A DNA stretch of 64,000 bases. Origin: Gammaproteobacteria bacterium. GTDB taxonomy: Bacteria; Pseudomonadota; Gammaproteobacteria; Steroidobacterales; Steroidobacteraceae. The DNA lies in NCBI GenBank assembly GCA_025355645.1, contig JANXZG010000076.1, forward strand, positions 1 through 64,000, read 5' to 3'. Positions 51,048 to 60,548 of the stretch are shown piece by piece (the stretch's first letter is position 1; every line of letters starts with the position of its first letter). The notes under the pieces were generated by a model. The model made no database searches. It saw only the letters and a program-made list of their open reading frames with translations, and was not told where the DNA came from. The position numbers and the translations under genes were made by a program.

Positions 51048-53808
51048 CGAACGGATCGTTATAAAACTGACCGCCGATATCCAGCCATTCAGAAATCAAT
51101 CGCAACTCCGCCGGCGTCATGTAGCCAAAATGCGTTCCGCTTGCCGCAAACTCGCCAAAGAACCTTGCCGATCCCGTGGCGCTACCCGCCATCATAGTCC
51201 CCGCGACCGGCACCGTGACCATGGTCGTTGTCGGCAGGCCCGTAATCGGATCCGGCGGGCCCGGAGGGCCGGGCACGATTAGATCCTGCAACACGCCCAT
51301 ATTAAGCGTCTGTTCGTTGTGAGGGAACAGCAATTCTTTGTAGGAGGTCACGACGGTTTGGTCGAGCACCGATGCGCTGCCAGTCAGGTCCAGCTGGCCC
51401 AGCGGCACCTGGATCACGCTCGGCGCATTCGCGCTCGCCGCCCCAATGGGATTGTGGCAGAGCACGCAGGTACGATCGGCCAGTACGGTCACGCCATCAG
51501 CCGCCAAGGTCTGTCGCGACAGGTTCCACACGTTCTGCAGGAACTCGGGTGTCGCCGCAGCGGCGTTTGCGTAGTGAATCGTCACGCGGCACTGGGCCGA
51601 CCAAGGTAGGCAGTTGCCGTTGAGCGGCGGCGGTTCCGATAACCCCACCGCGCCACTACCGGTGCTATCAGTGCCATAGGGATAAGAGATGATCGGGTCG
51701 GTGGATCCTGCCGGGAGGGTCACGCCGGTCGTCCAGATGGGCGTGTAGCTCACATCCGTGCTCAGCACCTGTGAGCAGGTGGCGGCGCTCTGGGATTTGG
51801 CGGTCGCGCCGCAGGTCGATGCGGCGAGCGCACTTGCCATCGTATCGCCCGCAGCACTCGCCAGCACGGCCGGATTCGAGTTCGGAAACGCAGCGCCGGC
51901 GGCCGCAGCCCCGGCATATATTGCTGCGCTAAGGCCCGAGCGGCCGTGCGAGGGATGCGCGCTGGTCGGTGTGCCCGCGTGGCAGCCATTGCACGTCTTG
52001 GTCTCACCCGGCATCACCTGCAGCCAGCTCTCGTGGCGTGCCGTGTTGCGCCGCGCATCGGCGCCCACAATGTCGATCGTGAACGGTACGTTGGCGGGTA
52101 CCTGGACCTGGACCGAGCCGTCCGGCTGGATCGGCGCATAGCCCAGGATCTCGCGCATGCCCATGCCCGCCGGGCCGAATGCGGAACCGTTTATCTTGCG
52201 CACCTTCTTGTCCGGTATCTCGACCGCCTTGACGATGCGAATGAACCGGTAGGGCCTTGCGTAGTAACTGGCCTGCGAAGGATCGGCGGTCGCGGCGATG
52301 CTCGGATTGGCGGTATCGAGCCCGTCGACATCGTAGATGCTGGTGATATTCAGCAAACCCACTTCCGCACCGGCGAGGTTCTGTTCGCTAGGGGTCGTCG
52401 GCATAAAATCCGGGATGAACGTCGGCGCCGGCGTCCGCGGCTGCATGATTACCGCGTCCAGGGTCATTAACTCAGTCTGCGCCGCGAGCACAGGATCGAG
52501 CGTGCTCTTGGCAAAATCATAGACCCACAGGGTGTACTGCGGAGGCGCGAGCATGACATTGGGGCCGCTGGTGTTGGCCGAGGTGCACACATTCGTTGCG
52601 GGCGGCGTCATCGTTGTATCCAGCACGAAGCACGGCGACCAGCTGACGACCATGCGGTTGGTGCCGTCATACAGCGGGTAAACGGACGCGAAGCGCCCGC
52701 CCAGCGAGGCAAGCTTTGGGTCCGTCGTGATGCCAAGCAAGGTCGCGCTCGCCTGGGCCGGGGCGCTCGCACCGGCGTCGGCGAGCACCGGCTGGTGGAT
52801 CTCGACATAGTTGTCGGCATCGATCAGCAGCGCATCGCCGCCTAATTGCGTGCCGGTGAAGGGCCGGTCAATGCTCAACACCCGGCCGTCCGGTCGTTGT
52901 CGGGCGTTCAGAAACTGGATGACCGTGTTGTTCGTGCCGGCACTGTTGGCGCCGGTCGCATGGCTCATCGCGCCGTAGTAAAGCTCGAGCCCCGTGCCAT
53001 CCGGGTTTACGCGATACAGGCTTATTTCGTCCTGCCCGTTGATCACTTCCCAGCGCGAGAACAGGACCTGGCCATTGTTCAGCACCGACGGGGAGAAGTC
53101 GTGGTTCGAGTTGAAGCTGATCTGGTGAATGCCGGTACCGTCCGCATTCATCACATGCAACAGGAAAATCGGCGACTGGCGATTATCGGTCTGCGCCGGA
53201 TATTGCGGCCGACCCTCATCGAGCAGGATCGCCTGCGTCGCCGTCTGCCGGGTCGAGGCGAATACGATGCGGCCATCCGGCAGGTAATGAGGGCTGACGT
53301 CATGCCCAGCGGTGATGTCATCATTGGTTAGCTGCGTCACCGCTTTTGCGATCGCGTCATATTGGTAGATGTGCCAGTTCGGCTGCTTGGGATCGTCATT
53401 GGCGCGATTCGGGTCTAGCGGCAGGCGCAGCGCGAACGCGACCTTGGTTCCGTCCATCGAGACATCGAGGTCGCGCACGTCACCCATGCCCGTGGTGATG
53501 CCGGCGGTGACATTGACCTCGACTCCGGCGGCGCTCGCTTCGCTGCGCACGTAGAGGTCGCCGCCCGTGGTCGAGGTGATCAGGTCACGCACGTCAATAT
53601 CCTTCATGGGATACGGACGCTTCACATAAGCCATCGGGAAATTTGTAGTGACGGCGATCAAGGTCTCGCCGCCTGCCACACCTGGCGCATGTCCACTTGC
53701 GGCACTGCTGCAACCGGTCTCTATCAGTAGCGGCAACAAAACAGGAATGAGAACTACCGCACACGTAGCGACTGCATGGCGCACCGATCGAGAAAAAAAT
53801 ATGTTCAT
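51028..53808 (-). CDS. Lipoprotein with WD40-like beta-propeller and two CxxCH heme motifs (HzsA-like domain architecture)
   Basis: Lipobox LLIETGCSS; propeller-like repeats (DLDVSMDGTKVAFAL, HDVSPHYLPDGRIVFASTR, HDFSPSVLNNGQVLFSRWE); CNGCH (51979-51993), CVLCH (51454-51468). Start MNIFFSRS at 53808 preferred. Confidence 0.75.
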   Translation of the reverse strand: MNIFFSRSVRHAVATCAVVLIPVLLPLLIETGCSSAASGHAPGVAGGETLIAVTTNFPMAYVKRPYPMKDIDVRDLITSTTGGDLYVRSEASAAGVEVNVTAGITTGMGDVRDLDVSMDGTKVAFALRLPLDPNRANDDPKQPNWHIYQYDAIAKAVTQLTNDDITAGHDVSPHYLPDGRIVFASTRQTATQAILLDEGRPQYPAQTDNRQSPIFLLHVMNADGTGIHQISFNSNHDFSPSVLNNGQVLFSRWEVINGQDEISLYRVNPDGTGLELYYGAMSHATGANSAGTNNTVIQFLNARQRPDGRVLSIDRPFTGTQLGGDALLIDADNYVEIHQPVLADAGASAPAQASATLLGITTDPKLASLGGRFASVYPLYDGTNRMVVSWSPCFVLDTTMTPPATNVCTSANTSGPNVMLAPPQYTLWVYDFAKSTLDPVLAAQTELMTLDAVIMQPRTPAPTFIPDFMPTTPSEQNLAGAEVGLLNITSIYDVDGLDTANPSIAATADPSQASYYARPYRFIRIVKAVEIPDKKVRKINGSAFGPAGMGMREILGYAPIQPDGSVQVQVPANVPFTIDIVGADARRNTARHESWLQVMPGETKTCNGCHAGTPTSAHPSHGRSGLSAAIYAGAAAAGAAFPNSNPAVLASAAGDTMASALAASTCGATAKSQSAATCSQVLSTDVSYTPIWTTGVTLPAGSTDPIISYPYGTDSTGSGAVGLSEPPPLNGNCLPWSAQCRVTIHYANAAAATPEFLQNVWNLSRQTLAADGVTVLADRTCVLCHNPIGAASANAPSVIQVPLGQLDLTGSASVLDQTVVTSYKELLFPHNEQTLNMGVLQDLIVPGPPGPPDPITGLPTTTMVTVPVAGTMMAGSATGSARFFGEFAASGTHFGYMTPAELRLISEWLDIGGQFYNDPFVAPAAN

Positions 53809-54063
53809 AGCGGGCATTCCGATCGCGCCGATGACCTGTTCAACCATCATCTCGCGATATTTGCATACAATCTGTTAAGCGACTCACGGTACTGGCGCGG
53901 CATTTGCGATGAACTGCCGATCGTGGCAAAGCATATAGGCGCAGTAATTTGCGCCGTAATTGTCGCGAAAACACGACGTCAGGCCCTTGAGACAGTTCTG
54001 CAAGCTTGCACTGCCCCGTATATTGCGGTCGTCGAAATTCACATCAGTCGAGTGGACGGACAG

Positions 54064-55257
54064 ATGAAGCAGAAATCGCCAACACGTCGGAGCATCGCGG
54101 TGACTACGAGGTCTGCACTGCTGGGTACGCTGGCCGCAAGCACACTGTGCCTGTGGCATGGCGGTGCCGGCGCGGCAGGCATCTCGAACGATCAGGCGCT
54201 GCGTATCTACAACCGCGTGGCAGGCATTCCTGCACCGGCGGCGAAGCTTACGCAAATGACCGCCGCAAGTGACCCGGTTGCGGCGGCGTTGATCGCCACG
54301 AATGATCCGTCTTTTTACAACAACACGGTGCGCAACCTGGCGGCGCCGTGGACCAATCGTGCGCAGACGGTGTTCGTCCCCCTGAATGATTACACCGCGA
54401 CCGTCGTCGGCATGGTGCGCGATGACGTGCCATTCAATCAGCTGCTGAGCGCTGACCTCGTCTACGTCGCCAACTCGAGCCTAGGGCTGCCCGGCTACTC
54501 GCTCGGCAACAACGACATGTACCAGGCCATGGACGACAACAACGTCGATCTGAGCCAGGGCCTGGTATCGGCCAAGCAGTCCGCGGTCTCGGGGCTGCCG
54601 GGCGCAGCGATCGCCGGGGTCCTGTCGACCCGCGGTGCCACCAGCGCATTCTTTATCAACGGCACCAACCGCGCGATGTTCCGCTTTACGATGATGAATC
54701 ACCTGTGCAGCGACCTGCAGACCATTATGGATACGACGCGCCCGCCAGACCGCATACGCCAGGATGTCACGCGCAGCCCGGGCGGTGACAGTAGCCTGTT
54801 CCTGAACAACTGTGTCGGCTGCCACAGCGGCATGGACCCGATGGCGCAGGCCTTCGCGTACTACAACTTCGACGAGACCACGATGGTGACGTCCTACACT
54901 CCGGGAAAGGTGCAACCGAAGTACTCGATCAACAATACCAACTTTCCGCAGGGCTTCGTTACGCCGGATGACAGCTGGTCGAATCGCTGGCGCAGCGGCC
55001 CGAATGCGGTCCTCGGCTGGAGCCCGGCGTTGCAGGGCAGCGGTAACGGGGCGAATTCACTGGGCGTGGAACTTGCCAGCAGCGCCGCATTCACGAGCTG
55101 CCAGGTGACCCGGGTCTTCAAGTACGTCTGCCTGCGGGCGCCGAGCACCCCGGCGGACAACTCGCAGGTCACGGCGATGATCGCCTCGTTCCAGGCGCAC
55201 AACTACTCGCTGCGCCAGGTGTTCGCCGAGTCGGCTGCCTTTTGCATGGGGAACTGA
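54064..55257 (+). CDS. Secreted single-CxxCH protein, DUF1585/DUF1588-like region
   Basis: MKQKSPTRRSIAVTTRSALLGTLAASTLCLWHGGAGAAG; SLFLNNCVGCHSGMDPMAQAFAYYNFDE (CxxCH 54811-54825); FKYVCLRAPS..SLRQVFAESAAFC. Start at 54064 preferred. Confidence 0.7.
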   Translation: MKQKSPTRRSIAVTTRSALLGTLAASTLCLWHGGAGAAGISNDQALRIYNRVAGIPAPAAKLTQMTAASDPVAAALIATNDPSFYNNTVRNLAAPWTNRAQTVFVPLNDYTATVVGMVRDDVPFNQLLSADLVYVANSSLGLPGYSLGNNDMYQAMDDNNVDLSQGLVSAKQSAVSGLPGAAIAGVLSTRGATSAFFINGTNRAMFRFTMMNHLCSDLQTIMDTTRPPDRIRQDVTRSPGGDSSLFLNNCVGCHSGMDPMAQAFAYYNFDETTMVTSYTPGKVQPKYSINNTNFPQGFVTPDDSWSNRWRSGPNAVLGWSPALQGSGNGANSLGVELASSAAFTSCQVTRVFKYVCLRAPSTPADNSQVTAMIASFQAHNYSLRQVFAESAAFCMGN

Positions 55258-55259
55258 GC

Positions 55260-57722
55260 ATGACGGCTATCATTCGTGCGGGATTTACTGCTGCCATCGC
55301 GAGCCTTGCGCTTAGCGCCTGTGGCGGCGGCGGCGCGCCAACTACCGACACACCGACCTCGGCGCCAAGCAGTGGCGCCAGCTCCTACACCGGGCCTGCG
55401 CCCGCGACATCGGACGTGCAGGCGTTCGAGGTCAACTTCTGGAACAATGTTCGCAGCCAGAATCGCTGCGGCCAGTGCCATAACGCCACGACGCCCTCAC
55501 AACTGCCCAACTTCGCGCGCAGCGACAACGTGAACCTCGCTTATGCGCAGGCCAATACGGTCGTGAATCTCGGCCAGCCGGCCACTTCGATCATCGTCAG
55601 CAAGGTCTCGGGCGGCCATAACTGCTGGCTCGCGGACCCGAACGCCTGCGGCCAGATCCTGACCACCTGGATCAGCAATTGGGCGAATGCTACCTCCGCG
55701 GGTGGCAAGGGCACGGTCATACAGCTGGTCGCGCCGCCGATCCAGACTGTCGGGCAAAGCCTGAACTTCCCGGCATCGCCGAACGATTTCGGTGCGACCG
55801 TTTATCCTTTGCTGACGCAATATTGCTCGCGCTGCCACTCACCGACCGCAGCGGTGCCACAGTCCCCGTACTTCGCCTCACCGGTACTGGCGCAGGCTTA
55901 CCAGGCGGCGTTGCCGAAGATGGACCTGAACACGCCGACCAACTCGCGTTTTTATGAGCGCCTGGCCAACGAGAGCCATAATTGCTGGAGCAACTGCGCG
56001 AGCAACGCGGCCACCATGCTCGCCGCGATCCAGTCCTTTGCCGGCATGCTCACGCCCTCGAGCATCAACGGCTCGCTTGTGGTCAGCAAGGCGCTCTCCC
56101 TGCCGCAAGGCACGGTGGCGAGCGGCTCGAGTCGATTCGACGCCAACGTCATCGCCAAGTACGAATTTGAAACCGGCAACGGCTATACCGCCTACGACAC
56201 CAGTGGCGTCGACCCGGCGGCGGACCTGACCATCACGGGCAACGTGACCTGGGCCGGCGGCTGGGGCATCAACGTGGGTGCAGGCGGCAAGGCAAAGGCC
56301 AATACTGCCGCGAGTTCCAAGCTCTACGACATGATCCAGGCGACCGGCGAGTTCACGATCGAAGCCTGGGTCGCACCGGCTCTGGTGGCGGTCGACAACT
56401 CCTATATGGTTAGTTACTCGGGCGGCGATGCTACGCGTAACTTCACGCTCGGCCAGACCAACCAGGACTACGACTTCATGCTACGCAGCTCGAATTCCGT
56501 GGGCCTGAATGGCATGCCGCAGGCGCAGACGCCGGATGCCGCGATGCTGCTGCAGGCGAGCTTGCAACATGTCGTCATGACCTATGACCCGGTCAACGGT
56601 CGCCAGGTCTATCTCGACGGGGTCAATACCGGCGTGGTCGATGCGCAGGCTGGCGGGGTGATTTCCAACTGGGACAGCACGTTCGCGCTGGTGCTCGGCA
56701 ACGAAGTCTCCGGCGATCGATCCTGGCAAGGCCTGATCAAGTTCGTCGCGATCCACAACCGCGCACTGACCGCCGCACAGGCACTGCAGAACTACAATGC
56801 CGGCGTTGGCCAGCGTTACTTCATGCTGTTCGACGTGTCCGCCGTAACCGGATTGTCGCAGGCCTACGTGATGTTCACGGCTAGCCAGTTTGACAGCTCG
56901 AGCTACATGTTCTCCCAGCCTACCTTCATATCGCTCGATCCGACCGTCACGCCCGACAACATCAAGGTGCAGGGCATACGCATCGGCATCAACGGCACAA
57001 TACCCGCCGTGGGCCAGGCGTATATCCCGCTGAACACCACTGTCAGTGCGAGCAACTACACCCCACAGGGCGAGGTATTGTCCAACATCGGTACCGTCAT
57101 CGCCCTGCAGAATGGGCCGCTGACGGACCAGTTCTTCCTGACCTTCGATGTGCTGGGCGGATCGCAGGACATCGTCGTCGAACCCCCGCCGGCCGCGCCG
57201 CCGCCGCCACCGACGCTCGCTGCTGTATCGGATATCGGCATGCGCACCTTTGCGCAGGTCAACGCCACGATGTCGATGCTGACGGGCGTCCCGCTTTCCA
57301 ATCCCGCGGTCAGTGCGACCTACTTGTCGGTACAGGAGCAGCTGCCGACCACGGCGGTGCTGGAGAGCTTCCTCGCCGCGAACCAGGTGGGAATCGCACA
57401 GCTGGCGGTCCAGTACTGCAACACGCTCGTGAACACGCCGTCGCTGGCGGCCCAGGTGTTCCCGGGCGTGACCTTCGGTCCCTCGCTGTTCGCTTCGCAG
57501 AACGGCATCAATTCGGTCACCGGCAACCTTGCCATCATGGTGCTCGGCAATGGCCAGTTCGCGAGCCAGCCGGCAGCCTCGACCGTGACGACCGAACTCG
57601 GCGCTCTGATCGGGATCCTGTGCAGCGGCAGTTCACCATGCACCAACACGCCGCGAGTGCTGGCGGTCACGGCCGCAGCCTGTGCCGCGGTATTGGGTAG
57701 TGCGGATATGGAGATTGATTAA
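55260..57722 (+). CDS. Lipoprotein with two CxxCH motifs, LamG-like domain and Pro-rich linker
   Basis: LSACGGGG lipobox; CGQCH (55466-55480), CSRCH (55824-55838); YEFETGNGYTAYDTSG...QATGEFTIEAWVAPALVAVDN (LamG); VEPPPAAPPPPPTLAAV. Confidence 0.8.
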   Translation: MTAIIRAGFTAAIASLALSACGGGGAPTTDTPTSAPSSGASSYTGPAPATSDVQAFEVNFWNNVRSQNRCGQCHNATTPSQLPNFARSDNVNLAYAQANTVVNLGQPATSIIVSKVSGGHNCWLADPNACGQILTTWISNWANATSAGGKGTVIQLVAPPIQTVGQSLNFPASPNDFGATVYPLLTQYCSRCHSPTAAVPQSPYFASPVLAQAYQAALPKMDLNTPTNSRFYERLANESHNCWSNCASNAATMLAAIQSFAGMLTPSSINGSLVVSKALSLPQGTVASGSSRFDANVIAKYEFETGNGYTAYDTSGVDPAADLTITGNVTWAGGWGINVGAGGKAKANTAASSKLYDMIQATGEFTIEAWVAPALVAVDNSYMVSYSGGDATRNFTLGQTNQDYDFMLRSSNSVGLNGMPQAQTPDAAMLLQASLQHVVMTYDPVNGRQVYLDGVNTGVVDAQAGGVISNWDSTFALVLGNEVSGDRSWQGLIKFVAIHNRALTAAQALQNYNAGVGQRYFMLFDVSAVTGLSQAYVMFTASQFDSSSYMFSQPTFISLDPTVTPDNIKVQGIRIGINGTIPAVGQAYIPLNTTVSASNYTPQGEVLSNIGTVIALQNGPLTDQFFLTFDVLGGSQDIVVEPPPAAPPPPPTLAAVSDIGMRTFAQVNATMSMLTGVPLSNPAVSATYLSVQEQLPTTAVLESFLAANQVGIAQLAVQYCNTLVNTPSLAAQVFPGVTFGPSLFASQNGINSVTGNLAIMVLGNGQFASQPAASTVTTELGALIGILCSGSSPCTNTPRVLAVTAAACAAVLGSADMEID

Positions 57723-59335
57723 TGAGTAAGCATCCTAAGGATCCGGCCGCGAGCCCGCAACCGTATCGCCATCCTGACCACCCGCGCCCGCAAACACGGC
57801 GTGAATTTCTTGCGCAGGGATTCATTACAGGCTCCGCCACGGTGCTGGCGCCGGCGATGTTTGGCCTGTTCGCCTCGCCGCGCGATGCGCGCGCGCAGCT
57901 GGCATCCGACATCCAGACGGCCGTCACGGCCTGCGGCATCACGACCGGCGCAGGGCTCGTGCCCTTCATCTGCTTCGATCTCTCGGGGGGCGCCAATATC
58001 GCCGGCTCCAACGTGCTGGTGGGCGGGCCCAAGGGGCAGCTCGATTTTTTGACCGTCGCGGCCTACAACAAGCTCGGGCTGCCGGGCACGATGATCCCCA
58101 GCGCAAGCGCCAGCGGCACGCACGTCGATCCGACCTTTGGTCTGCGCTATCACTCCGACAGCGCGCACCTGCGCGGCATGAAGGCACGCACCGGCGCGCT
58201 GGCCATGGCCAACACCAACGGCACGGTCATACCGGCGCTCTCGCAGAACGATTCCAACGTCAATCCGCACAACCCGATGTATGGCATCTGGCAGGCCGGT
58301 GCGCGCGGCGCGCTGCTCGATCTGATCGGCACGGATAGCTCGGTCTCAGGTGGCAATTCGTTGGCGCCGATGACCATGGTCAATGCCCAGGCGCAACCGA
58401 CCAAAGTATCCGGCTCGGCCGATGTCATTGGCCTGGTTAATACCGGTCAATTGAGCACATTGCTGCCAAACCCCTCGGACGTCACCAACGTCATGGAATC
58501 GATGAAGCGCATCAGCGATGCCAAGTACGGCAAAGTCATCGCCTACGCCGATCCGACCGCCGATGCCGCTGCGAAGCAGATTCCGACCTGCAGCTACACG
58601 AAATCCGCGTACCTCATCAACAAGTACAGCAGCCCCTCCTCGATCAATCCGGACCTTGATACGGATGTGGTCGGCCCGAGTGGTATCTTCAATGCGACCG
58701 AATACCAGTCAACCCGGGAATATCAGGCGACTGCCGCGGTCATGAAGACCGTGATTGATGGCGATGCGGCCGCGGGCACTGTCGAGCTCGGCGGATTTGA
58801 CTATCATACCGGCGATCGTTCCACGGGCGAGGGCCGTGATTTCATCGCCGGCAACTGCATCGGCGCCTGTCTCGAGTACGCGGCCCGCAAGGGCAAACCG
58901 GTGATGATTTATGTATTCAGCGATGGCTCGCTCGCGAGCAGCGGCATGATCGACAATTCTCCCGGCGGCCGCGGCAAGGGCGTGTGGACGGCCGACAATT
59001 CCGACGTGGCTGCCACCTACTTCCTCGTCTTCAATCCCGCCGGCAAGCCTGTTCCGGCGCAGTCGAATGCCGAGATGAGCTTGCAGCTGGGCTATTTCGA
59101 TCCGGATGGATCGGTCAACATCAACGGCAGCCCCGCCGCCAACAATGTCTTCAACCTTGTGCAGACGGTGGTGCTGAACTACATGGCGATCCATAGCGCC
59201 AATGCGTCGGCCAATTTTCCGACGCTTTACCCGGCGCCCAACCTCAACAACACGCTCGGCAGCGGCTCCGCACTCGACGCCCTGATTTCGTTCCAGCCAC
59301 TTGCCGGGTTGGTCAACGGCAGAATCGTCGGTTAG
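57722..59335 (+). CDS. Tat-exported DUF1501-like protein
   Basis: PQTRREFLAQGFITGSATVLAPAMFGLFAS (twin Arg); VPFICFDLSGGANIAGSNVLVGG; GGFDYHTGDRSTGEGRDFIAGN. Confidence 0.65.
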   Translation: MSKHPKDPAASPQPYRHPDHPRPQTRREFLAQGFITGSATVLAPAMFGLFASPRDARAQLASDIQTAVTACGITTGAGLVPFICFDLSGGANIAGSNVLVGGPKGQLDFLTVAAYNKLGLPGTMIPSASASGTHVDPTFGLRYHSDSAHLRGMKARTGALAMANTNGTVIPALSQNDSNVNPHNPMYGIWQAGARGALLDLIGTDSSVSGGNSLAPMTMVNAQAQPTKVSGSADVIGLVNTGQLSTLLPNPSDVTNVMESMKRISDAKYGKVIAYADPTADAAAKQIPTCSYTKSAYLINKYSSPSSINPDLDTDVVGPSGIFNATEYQSTREYQATAAVMKTVIDGDAAAGTVELGGFDYHTGDRSTGEGRDFIAGNCIGACLEYAARKGKPVMIYVFSDGSLASSGMIDNSPGGRGKGVWTADNSDVAATYFLVFNPAGKPVPAQSNAEMSLQLGYFDPDGSVNINGSPAANNVFNLVQTVVLNYMAIHSANASANFPTLYPAPNLNNTLGSGSALDALISFQPLAGLVNGRIVG

Positions 59336-59376
59336 CGCGCGCGGCGCGTTGACACTGCCAGCCGCAGTGTGCGATT

Positions 59377-59946
59377 TTGCATAATCTGGGCGAGACCGGG
59401 GTGACCGGAGTGATAGATGTGAATCCGCGCTGGCGCATCGGCGCGTCTTGGACCGGCTGCCTGAGCTTTGCGCTGGCGGTCGCCTCGATCTCCTGCGCAC
59501 TGGCGGCGCCGCCAACCGGCATGCTGGGCCGCGAAGCCCCCGATTTCACGCTGAAAAGCACTCGCGGTGAGAACCTGCGCCTGTCCGAATTCCGCGGCCA
59601 GGTCGTGCTGGTTAATTTCTGGGCCCGCTGGGCTGGGGATTCCCGGCGCGAGATCCCGGCGCTTGAGCGCATCCACAGCACCTACGCACGCGCCGGGCTG
59701 ATTGTGCTCGGTGTCTCCATTGAGGCAGACGCGCGGCGGGCTGGCGAGTTTGCGACATCCATGCACATCCCGTATCCCGTGTTGATCGATACTGACCCCG
59801 CACTCGGTCAGGAATATGTCATTCAGAAAATGCCAATGACTCTTCTTATAGACCGGGCCGGGATTGTTCGCTTTGTCCACGTCGGTTTCGAGAATGCCGA
59901 CGAGGCCGTGTATCTCGAGCAGATACGCGCTTTGCTGCGTGAATAA
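59377..59946 (+). CDS. TlpA-like thioredoxin-fold protein lacking the CxxC active site
   Basis: GREAPDFTLKSTRGENLRLSEFRGQVVLVNFWARWAGDSRREIPALERIHSTYARAGLIVLGVSIEAD. Exact start uncertain (TTG 59377, GTG 59401 or 59419). Confidence 0.88.
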   Translation: MHNLGETGVTGVIDVNPRWRIGASWTGCLSFALAVASISCALAAPPTGMLGREAPDFTLKSTRGENLRLSEFRGQVVLVNFWARWAGDSRREIPALERIHSTYARAGLIVLGVSIEADARRAGEFATSMHIPYPVLIDTDPALGQEYVIQKMPMTLLIDRAGIVRFVHVGFENADEAVYLEQIRALLRE

Positions 59947-59960
59947 ACGATAGGTTAGTT

Positions 59961-60545
59961 ATGAAGCTGCACAATCGAATTATTGCCAGGGTTTTATGCG
60001 CAGGGCTGCTTGCTTGCCTGTCGACTAGCGCACAGGCGCAGGCCACAGCGCCGGCACCGGCGTCCGCTGCACCGGTGGTGGCGCCGGCTGCGGATGATAC
60101 GCGCACGCTGGATCAGGAAGTACAGGGCCTGAAGAAGGATGTCATCGACCTGAACAGGGATTTGTTCGTGCTGGAGGAGGAACTGCTCTTCCCAGCCAAT
60201 ACCCAGGTCGCCGTGTTCCTGTCGATGGATGTGGGCACATTCTTCACGCTCGATGCGGTCACCATCAAGATCGACAATAAAGAAGTGACCAACTATCTAT
60301 ATACCGCCAAAGAAGCAGACGCCTTGCTCAAGGGTGGCGTGCAGCGTGTCTATATCGGCAACCAGAAAGTAGGCAAGCACGAGCTGGTGGCCTTCTTCAA
60401 TGGCAAGGGGCCGGGCGAACTCGATTACCGGCGTGGCTCGACGCTGACTTTTGAAAAGGGTGTCGGCGCCAAGTACCTTGAGCTGAAAATCTCGGACCGC
60501 GTCAGTAAGCATCAACCTGAGTTCATCGTCAAAGACTGGGAATGA
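59961..60545 (+). CDS. Secreted coiled-coil/beta-domain protein of unknown function
   Basis: Signal peptide; TRTLDQEVQGLKKDVIDLNRDLFVLEEELLFPANTQVAVFLSMDVGTFFTLDAVTIKIDNKEVTNYLYT. Confidence 0.75.
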   Translation: MKLHNRIIARVLCAGLLACLSTSAQAQATAPAPASAAPVVAPAADDTRTLDQEVQGLKKDVIDLNRDLFVLEEELLFPANTQVAVFLSMDVGTFFTLDAVTIKIDNKEVTNYLYTAKEADALLKGGVQRVYIGNQKVGKHELVAFFNGKGPGELDYRRGSTLTFEKGVGAKYLELKISDRVSKHQPEFIVKDWE

Positions 60546-60548
60546 GGC

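Noticed and set aside
51028-53808. Anammox hydrazine synthase
   Set aside because: Only a propeller/CxxCH resemblance; no HzsB/C or other anammox genes in the window.
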